From Paraburkholderia flava (GTDB taxonomy: Bacteria > Pseudomonadota > Gammaproteobacteria > Burkholderiales > Burkholderiaceae), in the NCBI RefSeq assembly GCF_004359985.1, contig NZ_SMRO01000003.1, positions 301,523-365,522 of the forward strand: 64,000 nt of DNA, read 5' to 3'. Every line of letters starts with the position of its first letter. Positions within the stretch are counted from its first letter, which is position 1. Of this stretch, positions 56,926 through 64,000 are shown piece after piece. Position numbers and translations under genes: made by a program. The notes beneath the pieces are model-generated. The model saw only the letters and a program-made list of their open reading frames with translations. It did no database searches and was not told the origin of the DNA.

Positions 56926-57450
56926 ATGTCCACGAAATGCTTGTTGCGGTCGGGTGTTGCGGGTTTTGCCGTTGTGTCGATGTTGGGGGCGTGTGCGATG
57001 GCGCCTGGCGGCAGTGCGTCGACTGCTTCGATCGATCCGCCCGCGCAGACGACGCGCGTGTTGTCCGCGAATGCGTCGGGGGTGCAGATTTACTCATGCG
57101 AGTACGACGCGCAGCATCGCCTGGCATGGGTGTTCAGGAGTCCGCAGGCGACGCTGTACGACGCTAGCGGGCACGCGGTGATTCGTCACTTCGCGGGGCC
57201 GTCGTGGGAGGCGGAGGATGGGAGTCGTGTGGTTGGCCGGGTGGTGGCTCAACGGCCGGGTGCGACTAAAGCGAGTGTGCCGGAGCTGTTGCTCGAAACG
57301 CATGTTGTGGCGGGGAGCGGAGTGCTTTCCGATGTGCGTTATGTGCAGCGGGTGGGGACGGTTGGAGGGCTTGCGCCTCAGGCTCAGTGTGTGACGGAGC
57401 ATCAGAGCGGGAGTACGCCTTATCTGGCGGAGTATGTGTTTTATCGGTGA
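56926..57450 (+). CDS. DUF3455 family lipoprotein
   Basis: A 174-residue protein with a lipoprotein-type signal (LGACAMAP, about residues 20-27) and a DUF3455 body (VQIYSCEYDAQHRLAWVFRS, YDASGHAVIRHFAGPSWE, VPELLLETHVVAGSGVLS). Function unknown; the family is common in Burkholderiaceae. AAGGTGA before ATG 56926 decides the start over 56878. Confidence 0.8.
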   Translation: MSTKCLLRSGVAGFAVVSMLGACAMAPGGSASTASIDPPAQTTRVLSANASGVQIYSCEYDAQHRLAWVFRSPQATLYDASGHAVIRHFAGPSWEAEDGSRVVGRVVAQRPGATKASVPELLLETHVVAGSGVLSDVRYVQRVGTVGGLAPQAQCVTEHQSGSTPYLAEYVFYR

Positions 57451-57786
57451 GGGGGAGGTGGGAGACGCGGTGTCGATTCGATGCCGGTCGACGAAGACCC
57501 CTAGGCGTGGGGGCGCCAGCGCGACGAAGTTGGCCGGCTCCTGGAGGGGAATATCTAGCCAAAAGAATCGAGATTGCACCGCTATCGCCGACAGTAGAAA
57601 TGCTCGTTCCGTGTTGCATCGGGAGTCGCAGTCTATGGAGGCCAGCCGACCCTCAATCTATGTTGTTTCAACTCATGCAAATAGCATAAATTGCTGGAAT
57701 TAGTCATTCTTCGCAATTTTTCACAGTAAAAAGTTGCAAACTTTGATATGTTACCGTCGCTTACAAAATAAAACTGATGGTAACAA
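57451..57786. other. Region upstream of the two-partner secretion operon
   Basis: The left half has GC-rich noise with no gene; the last ~110 bases are AT-rich, with TTGCAA and TATGTT, but not at good promoter spacing, ending in TGGTAACAA before ATG 57787. No repeat or terminator was identified. Confidence 0.35.
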
Positions 57787-59736
57787 ATGAGCTACGGGGA
57801 AATACGCACGGGGCGTCCGGCACTGTATCGGGCCGCCTCGCTGTTTGCTGAGCGTCATGGGGCGTTCTATATGCGGGCACGGCCAGTTGTACGGGCTGTA
57901 GCACACGCACAGATCGACACGACATCGGAAGGGCGCCTGCCGAAAATGCTGCGTGCACTCTGGGGAGTCGATCGCGCACGTGGACCTATATCGAGTCGGT
58001 TCCTGACGGTATGTGCTGCGTTGCTCGTCGTCGCGCATACGCATGTCGCGCACGCACAAACGATCGACCCGCTCGGTGAGCAAGAGCAACGACGCCGTGC
58101 GCAGGAGCAGGCGATCGAACGCGAGCGTGCGATCAACGCACCGAACGTCGCGCTACAGCCGACGGAGCGTCCAGCGGAAGACGACGGTAAGGTTCCTGTC
58201 GAAACACCCTGCTTCAAGCTCGACGAACTGACGCTGGAAGTGCCGCCCGGTTTGAGCAGTTCCGTCGAAGCGGCCGGTGCGCGCGCGTTGCTACCCAATC
58301 CTCTGTTTCCGGGCGAGCTGATGTTCGCCAATGAGTACCTGCAACGTCATCGTGGTCAGTGTGTCGGGCGCGAGGGACTCAATCTGATCGTGCATCGCCT
58401 GATGGCACGCATCATCGAGAAAGGTTATTCGACGACGCGTGTCGTCATCGCGCCACAGGATCTCTCGACCGGCAAGCTAAAGCTCCAACTGATCCCCGGC
58501 GTAATCAGCGCAATCCGCTTCGCCGATCCGTCGACGTACGGCACGTGGCGCAACGCGTTTCCGACCCGAGCGGGCGATCTGCTGAATCTGCGCAATCTCG
58601 AGCAAGGTCTCGAGCAGATGAAGCGCGTGCCGAATCAGGATGTCGACATGCAGATTGTGCCGGGACCGTCGACCGGTGAAAGCGATGTCGTGATCGCGGT
58701 CAAGCGAACGAAGCCGTGGTCGCTGGCCATAAGCGCCGACGACAGCGGGCTAGAGTCGACGGGGCAGCTCCAGGGCAACGTGAGCCTGACGCTCGACAAT
58801 CCGCTCGGCCTGTCCGACCTCCTCAACATCAGCTACAGCCACGACATCAACGGCCATACGAGCCAGTACGGCACGCATGGCAGCAGCGCGTATTACTCGA
58901 TCCCCTGGGGCAACTGGACATTTAGCGCCACGGCCAGCCAGTACGACTACCACCAGGAGATCGCAGGCGCATTCTCAAAGCTGGTATCGAGCGGGAAGTC
59001 CAGCACCTTCGACGTCAAGGCGGAGTACCAGTTTTATCGCAGCCAGGTACAGAAGAACATGATCGAGTTCCGCGTCGGCAAGCGTTTCAGCGAAGCGTTT
59101 ATCGACGGCTCGGAAATCGATGTTCAACATCGCGACAACAGTTACGCGGAAGTCGGCTGGGAGCACAAGCACTACTTCGGAGCCGCGCAGCTCGACAGTA
59201 CGCTTGCCTATCGGTGGGGCGTGCCGTGGTTCGGTGCACAGCGCGATCTGCCCAGCGGAATTGCGGGTGTTCCCACGTACTACTACCACATGGAAACGCT
59301 CGACGCGACGTTGAGCGTCCCGTTCACCGTCGCAGGTTTCCCGCTGCGCTATACGACAACGGTGCGTGCGCAGAACACCCCTAACGTGCTGTACCCCACG
59401 GAATATTTCTCGATCGGCAGTCGCTACACCGTGCGTGGTTTCGACGGCAATACGATGCTCGCCGCGGAGAAGGGTGTGTTCATCCGCAACGACCTGGAGA
59501 TTCCCTTTCCGCGTTTCGGCCAGGCGATCTATATCGGCATCGACGGCGGTGAGGTCTTCGGTCCCGAAGCGAACAATCTGCTTGGCCGCCGTCTCGCGGG
59601 GGCTGTGATCGGCCTGCGCGGGAGTGTGCTCAAGCATGTCAGCTACGACGTTTTCATCGGCGGTCCGTTGTATCAGCCGACCCGTTTCCCGAACCACTGG
59701 CCTGTGGCGGGCTTCAGCGTGAGTTTTCTCCTATGA
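57787..59736 (+). CDS. Two-partner secretion outer-membrane transporter (TpsB)
   Basis: A 649-residue FhaC/ShlB/HecB-family protein. The signal peptide (CAALLVVAHTHVAHAQ, about residues 76-91) begins late, so the true start may be ATG 57946 rather than 57787; I kept the longer frame. Then come an N-terminal helix rich in Glu/Arg, POTRA domains (TPCFKLDELTLEVPPG; GKLKLQLIPGVISAIRF), and the sixteen-stranded barrel with YTVRGFDGNTMLAAEKGVF, the conserved loop-6 VRGF motif. It exports its TpsA partner across the outer membrane. The stop overlaps the tpsA start (ATGA). Confidence 0.95.
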   Translation: MSYGEIRTGRPALYRAASLFAERHGAFYMRARPVVRAVAHAQIDTTSEGRLPKMLRALWGVDRARGPISSRFLTVCAALLVVAHTHVAHAQTIDPLGEQEQRRRAQEQAIERERAINAPNVALQPTERPAEDDGKVPVETPCFKLDELTLEVPPGLSSSVEAAGARALLPNPLFPGELMFANEYLQRHRGQCVGREGLNLIVHRLMARIIEKGYSTTRVVIAPQDLSTGKLKLQLIPGVISAIRFADPSTYGTWRNAFPTRAGDLLNLRNLEQGLEQMKRVPNQDVDMQIVPGPSTGESDVVIAVKRTKPWSLAISADDSGLESTGQLQGNVSLTLDNPLGLSDLLNISYSHDINGHTSQYGTHGSSAYYSIPWGNWTFSATASQYDYHQEIAGAFSKLVSSGKSSTFDVKAEYQFYRSQVQKNMIEFRVGKRFSEAFIDGSEIDVQHRDNSYAEVGWEHKHYFGAAQLDSTLAYRWGVPWFGAQRDLPSGIAGVPTYYYHMETLDATLSVPFTVAGFPLRYTTTVRAQNTPNVLYPTEYFSIGSRYTVRGFDGNTMLAAEKGVFIRNDLEIPFPRFGQAIYIGIDGGEVFGPEANNLLGRRLAGAVIGLRGSVLKHVSYDVFIGGPLYQPTRFPNHWPVAGFSVSFLL

Positions 59737-62700
59737 ACAAGAACATCTATCGCGTCATTTTCAATGCAGCCCGTGGTCTCTGGACGGCTGTGCAGGAAAC
59801 GGCAACGGGTTCGGGAAAGGGACGCTCGGCCGGCACGACGGCTCGCGCATCTTTGGGTCATGCGCAAGTAGGTTTCGTCGACATGCTGTCGATGCGGCAC
59901 GTCGCATTCGCGGCGTTGTGTGCGCTTGGCATGCAACCGCAGTGGGTCGATGCGCAGGTGGTCGCGGCGCCCTCGACCGGTAGCAGACCGGCCGTAGGTG
60001 TCACTGCAAATGGGCTGCCGATCGTTCAGATTGCCACGCCGAATGCGGCCGGTGTGTCGAACAATCCGTACACGCAGTACAACGTCGGTCCGTCAGGTTT
60101 GATCCTGAACAATTCGCCCGGCAACGTGCAGACCCAGCTCGGCGGGTTGGTGACGGGCAACCCGAATCTGGGCGCCGGCAGCGCGCGCGTCATCGTGAAC
60201 CAGGTCGTAGGCGGCAACGCGAGCCAGTTGCTGGGCTACACCGAAGTGGCGGGGCAGAGAGCGGAAGTGGTCATCGCCAATCCGGCGGGCATCTACTGTA
60301 ACGGTTGCGGGTTTATCAACACGAGCCGCGGCGTCCTGACAACGGGCACGCCGGTCTTCGGCGGAACGGGCAGCCTGGATGCGTTTCACGTGACCGGTGG
60401 CCAGATTCAGGTCGGAGCGTCGGGGCTCAACGGCAGCAATGTCGACGAGGTGGATCTCATTGCACGCAGCGTCGCCGTCAACGGCAAGATCTGGGCGGGG
60501 CAGTCCCTCAACGTCGTGACGGGCAACAACGATGTGCGCCATAGCGATCTCAACGCGCAATCGCTCGGCGCAGACGGTAACAGTCCGGCTGTGGCGATCG
60601 ACGTCGCGCAGCTCGGCGGGATGTACGCGGGCAAGATCATGCTCGTGGGTACGGAGAGAGGCGTGGGCGTCAACAGTGCCGGCACCATCTCGGCGCAATC
60701 GGGCGATGTCCAACTGAGCAATCAGGGCAAGGTGACGCTGTCAGGTGCGACGAACGCGAACGGCAACCTCGCGATCTCAGCAGTTGGCGATGTGTCCAAC
60801 AGCGGTTCTAGCTATGCGACACAGAGTGTCGCGCTGAACAGTCAGGGGCAGGTCACCAACAGCGGAACGATCGCTGCACTGGGCAACACGAACGTCACGG
60901 GAGCGAGCGTTAGTTCGACCGGCTCACTCGGTGCGGGCATCGATGCGAACGGCAATGTCGCGGGGACGGGCAACCTCACGGTGGAGGGCACAGGCGGCGT
61001 GACTGCGACGGGGCGGCAGATGTCGGGCGGCAATCTCGCACTGTCGGGTAGCAGTTTGAACATGACGGGTGGGCAGACGCTGACCAAAGGCAATGCCTCC
61101 CTGACCACAACGGGCGCCGGTGGCGACTCGGGCAACATCGTCCATACCGGTGCTTCGCTGCAGGCGGGCGGCAGTCTGACGGCCAATGCCGCAGGAGTCT
61201 TCACGAACGATCAGGGGCAACTGAGTGCCGCGCAACTGAGCGTGACGGCAAGTGGCATCTCAAACCGCAGCGGTAAGCTGTCGCAAACTGGCGCGGGTGA
61301 CACGACACTGGTTGCATCGGGTGCGCTCGACAATACCGGCGGCACGGTCACGACAAATGCGAACAACACGACGATCCGTTCGGGCAGTCTGACCAACGCC
61401 AACGGTACGATCAATCACGCGGGCATGGGGGCGCTGAATGTGCGGACCAGTGCGCTCGACAACAGTCACGGCAGTATTGCCACGAACGGCGTAGCGACGA
61501 TTGCGGCGACTCGTCTCGGAAATGCATCCGGCTCGATCACGGCGGCGCAGGCACTCAACGTGACGTCGACCGGTGACATAGACAATACGGCGGGTCGGCT
61601 CGAAGCGGTTGGCGCGATAGATGTGTCGGGCGTGAATGTGCAGAACATCGCCGGGCGCATCGTGTCGGATGGCAGCAATGGCTTCACGCTCACGGCGAGC
61701 GGCCAGATCACGAACGCGGCGGGCACGACGGCGCAGGGCGCAACCGGTGGTGTGCTCGGAGGCAACGGCGATGCGACGATCGGTGCGGCTTCGTTGATCA
61801 ACAGCGCGACGGTCACGGCTGCAAAGCACCTGGGGGTGACAACCTCCGGCGTGCTCGACAACAGCGGCGGATCGATGAGCGGCGCGACGCTCAAGGCGAA
61901 TGCGGCATCGCTCGCGAATGCGAACGGGACGATCAGCGCCGACACGGTATCGCTTACAGTTCCACAGCTCGACAACAGCAATGGGAAAATCACAGCGAAT
62001 CAGATCAACGTCAACGCGGCGAATCTGACGAACCGGAATGGCGCACTCACCCAGCTCGGATCGGGGGCGACAGCCGTGAGCGTCAGCGACATGCTCGACA
62101 ATTCGAGCGGTGGTGTGATCCAGACCAACAGCACAGACTTCACGCTTGCGCCGACGACGCTGAACAACGATGGCGGGACGATCACGCATGCCGGCACCGG
62201 CACGCTGACGATCAATGCGGACCACGGCACGGGGTCGCTGACAAACGTCGGCGGCAAGATCGTGACGAACGGTCTGGCGAATGTGTCAGCGGGGAGCGTG
62301 GACGACTCGGGCGGCACGATCTCTGGACAGACCGGGCTGAACGCGACGATCGCCGGTGCGTTGAACAATACGAACGGCCGGATTGACTCGAACGGGGATC
62401 TGACTGTCACGAGTGGTTCGGCCATCACGAACGCCAACGGGACAATCTCTGCGGCGAATAATGCCTCCGTGCAGTCGACTTCGCTAACGAACGGCGGTAG
62501 CGTGACAGCGGGCCAGGATCTCGACGTTACCGTGACTGGCACGCTGGACAACAGCAGCGGCACGCTGAGCGCGCAGACGGTTGACGCCAAAGCTGCGTCG
62601 CTGAAAAACGCGAACGGGACGATCAGCGCCAATACCGTGTCGGTAACCGCCCCGCAACTCGACAACAGCGGCGGAAAGATTACGACGAACAAGCTAAATC

Positions 62701-64000
62701 TTGTCGCCACGAACCTGACGAACGAGCACGGGTCGATTACGCAGCTCGGAACCGGCGTAATGGGCCTGGGCGTGAGCGGCACGCTCGACAACTCCAACGG
62801 CGGTTTGATCCAGACGAAAAGCACGGATCTGACGTTTGCCTCCGCGAGCTTTAACAACGACGGCGGAACCATTACGCACGCCGGGACCGGGACGCTGTCG
62901 ATCACTGCCGGCGACGGCGCGGGTACCGTCACCAACATCAATGGCTCGATTATCAGCAACGGGCAGGTAGTGCTGAATGCGGGCAGCGTGGACGACACCG
63001 GCGGCTCCGTCGGCGGGCAATCCGGACTGAGCGCGACCGTTGCCGGTGCCTTGAACAACACCCGGGGACAACTCGAATCGAACGGGGACCTGAGCGTCAC
63101 AAGCGGCTCGTCCATCACGAACACCGGCGGAACAATTGCAGCGTCGGGCAATAACACGGTGCAGGCCGCATCACTGACGAACGGTGGCAGCATCACGGCC
63201 GGGCGGAGTCTCAACACCGTTGTTAGCGGCATGCTGGACAACAGTAACGGGACGCTGAGCGGGCAGACGGTGACGGCAAACGCCGCGTCGTTCAGGAACG
63301 CGAGCGGGGTCGTGAGCGGCGACGCGGTGTCGATGATGATTGCCCAGCTCGACAACAGTCGTGGACGAATCACCACGAACCAGTTCACGGTCACCGCGAC
63401 GGACCTGACGAACGAAGGTGGATCGATCACGCAGCTTGGGACCGGTACGATCGGCTTCGGCGTGAGCGGTACGCTCGACAACGCGAACGGCGGCGTGATC
63501 CAGAGCAACAGCACGGATCTGACGTTGGCTTCTACATCGGTAAACAACAACGGCGGCACGATCACGCACGCCGGCACCGGAACGCTGACGATCGATCCAC
63601 ACAACGGCGCGGGGTCGTTGACGAACGTCGGCGGCAAGATCGTGACCAACGGTCAGGCGTCGCTGTCGGTCGGCAGTCTCGACAACACCGGCGGTTCGCT
63701 CGCTTCGCAAGGCATCATGTCCGCGACAGTCCAGGGGACGTTGAACAACACAAATGGACGACTGTCGTCGGGCACCGGACTGACCGCATCCAGCGGCGGT
63801 GCGCTGATCAATGCCGGAGGGGTGATAGGCGCGGGCGGCGTGGTGACGGGCAGCACGCTAAACGTCAGCGCATCGTCGATCAACAATGCGGGCGGCGCGA
63901 TCACCAACGTCGGGAATGGCGCGACGACAATCAACGGCGGCAGTCAGATCACCAACAGCAATGCCGGTAACGTGTCGGGTATGGGTTCGGTCAGCGGTAA
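59733..64000 (+). CDS. Two-partner secretion exoprotein (TpsA; CdiA/FhaB type), 3' end beyond window
   Basis: At least 1422 residues, open to the right edge. It begins MNKNIYRVIFNAARGLWTAV, an extended signal peptide (ESPR), with the hydrophobic core around residue 55-70. The TPS domain has GLVTGNPNL and ANPAGIYCNGCGF with two cysteines, the usual export motifs. After ~residue 600 the sequence is a long hemagglutinin-type beta-helix, including three 690-bp tandem repeats from about 61850. It is secreted by the TpsB upstream and could be an adhesin or a contact-dependent toxin; the C-terminus that would tell is outside the window. Confidence 0.95.
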   Translation, partial: MNKNIYRVIFNAARGLWTAVQETATGSGKGRSAGTTARASLGHAQVGFVDMLSMRHVAFAALCALGMQPQWVDAQVVAAPSTGSRPAVGVTANGLPIVQIATPNAAGVSNNPYTQYNVGPSGLILNNSPGNVQTQLGGLVTGNPNLGAGSARVIVNQVVGGNASQLLGYTEVAGQRAEVVIANPAGIYCNGCGFINTSRGVLTTGTPVFGGTGSLDAFHVTGGQIQVGASGLNGSNVDEVDLIARSVAVNGKIWAGQSLNVVTGNNDVRHSDLNAQSLGADGNSPAVAIDVAQLGGMYAGKIMLVGTERGVGVNSAGTISAQSGDVQLSNQGKVTLSGATNANGNLAISAVGDVSNSGSSYATQSVALNSQGQVTNSGTIAALGNTNVTGASVSSTGSLGAGIDANGNVAGTGNLTVEGTGGVTATGRQMSGGNLALSGSSLNMTGGQTLTKGNASLTTTGAGGDSGNIVHTGASLQAGGSLTANAAGVFTNDQGQLSAAQLSVTASGISNRSGKLSQTGAGDTTLVASGALDNTGGTVTTNANNTTIRSGSLTNANGTINHAGMGALNVRTSALDNSHGSIATNGVATIAATRLGNASGSITAAQALNVTSTGDIDNTAGRLEAVGAIDVSGVNVQNIAGRIVSDGSNGFTLTASGQITNAAGTTAQGATGGVLGGNGDATIGAASLINSATVTAAKHLGVTTSGVLDNSGGSMSGATLKANAASLANANGTISADTVSLTVPQLDNSNGKITANQINVNAANLTNRNGALTQLGSGATAVSVSDMLDNSSGGVIQTNSTDFTLAPTTLNNDGGTITHAGTGTLTINADHGTGSLTNVGGKIVTNGLANVSAGSVDDSGGTISGQTGLNATIAGALNNTNGRIDSNGDLTVTSGSAITNANGTISAANNASVQSTSLTNGGSVTAGQDLDVTVTGTLDNSSGTLSAQTVDAKAASLKNANGTISANTVSVTAPQLDNSGGKITTNKLNLVATNLTNEHGSITQLGTGVMGLGVSGTLDNSNGGLIQTKSTDLTFASASFNNDGGTITHAGTGTLSITAGDGAGTVTNINGSIISNGQVVLNAGSVDDTGGSVGGQSGLSATVAGALNNTRGQLESNGDLSVTSGSSITNTGGTIAASGNNTVQAASLTNGGSITAGRSLNTVVSGMLDNSNGTLSGQTVTANAASFRNASGVVSGDAVSMMIAQLDNSRGRITTNQFTVTATDLTNEGGSITQLGTGTIGFGVSGTLDNANGGVIQSNSTDLTLASTSVNNNGGTITHAGTGTLTIDPHNGAGSLTNVGGKIVTNGQASLSVGSLDNTGGSLASQGIMSATVQGTLNNTNGRLSSGTGLTASSGGALINAGGVIGAGGVVTGSTLNVSASSINNAGGAITNVGNGATTINGGSQITNSNAGNVSGMGSVSG
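61850..63919 (+). repeat. Three tandem 690-bp repeats in tpsA
   Basis: The same landmark, CTCGACAACAG, recurs at 61968, 62658 and 63348, exactly 690 bp (230 residues) apart. Units run about 61850-62539, 62540-63229 and 63230-63919 and differ by scattered substitutions. Each includes a stretch reading NNDGGTITHAGTGTL or close to it. The exact 690-bp period leaves the reading frame intact. More copies may follow beyond the edge. Confidence 0.85.

Noticed and set aside
62000..63649. Long minus-strand open frame of ~550 codons in tpsA
   Set aside because: It is antisense to the tandem-repeat part of tpsA, has Pro/Val-rich low-complexity sequence without family similarity, and repeats with the same 690-base period.

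Overview
The window is high-GC DNA from a betaproteobacterial chromosome, most likely a Burkholderiaceae member (Paraburkholderia/Caballeronia-like). The main evidence is the replication-start gene set in the order mnmE, yidC, yidD, rnpA, rpmH, then divergent dnaA-dnaN-gyrB. The protein sequences, the T6SS/Rhs style and the two-partner secretion genes fit the same group. No rRNA, CRISPR array or complete prophage was seen.

Region by region. 1-1.6 kb: the end of a LysE-family exporter, a SpeG-type acetyltransferase and a small membrane protein. 1.7-9.2 kb: a lipid-modification locus with its own ECF sigma factor and RskA-type anti-sigma. One arm (DUF1295 protein plus a CFA-family methyltransferase) runs rightward. 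The other (FAD oxidoreductase, DUF1365, CFA synthase, chalcone-isomerase-like lipoprotein or secreted protein) runs leftward to meet it. Both arms have the same promoter-like element, GCATCC-N17-GTATAW, so one sigma factor probably drives both. 9.2-20 kb: the conserved core around dnaA, with the rpmH promoter, one DnaA box and several clear terminators.

20-35.4 kb is accessory DNA. It holds a tRNA-Lys remnant with an intact 3' half, a zinc-ribbon repeat gene broken by an in-frame TGA, and a leftward T6SS effector operon (vgrG, Eag chaperone, PAAR-Rhs toxin, small immunity candidate). A degenerate piece of a second rhs core lies beyond the immunity gene. Divergent from vgrG is a possible membrane-acting effector and a four-helix membrane protein, followed by an orphan tssF. 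The right edge is marked by a long hairpin and a 5'-truncated MFS transporter.

36-44 kb: ethanolamine use without microcompartment genes (permease, EutB, EutC, acetaldehyde dehydrogenase with its DUF779 partner, EutR). The dehydrogenase has a sigma-54-like promoter and a cluster of TGTTCA half-sites upstream. 44-47 kb: a zinc-ribbon protein and a divergent Cd/Pb/Zn ATPase and MerR-family regulator pair with a textbook operator between them. 47-57.5 kb: DbpA helicase, a PLP aminotransferase, an amino-acid-binding protein, a chemoreceptor, an ECF sigma factor with two tandem anti-sigma paralogues, a TIGR03118 lipoprotein and a DUF3455 lipoprotein. 57.8-64 kb: a two-partner secretion pair, with the TpsA exoprotein running off the right edge and containing three 690-bp tandem repeats.
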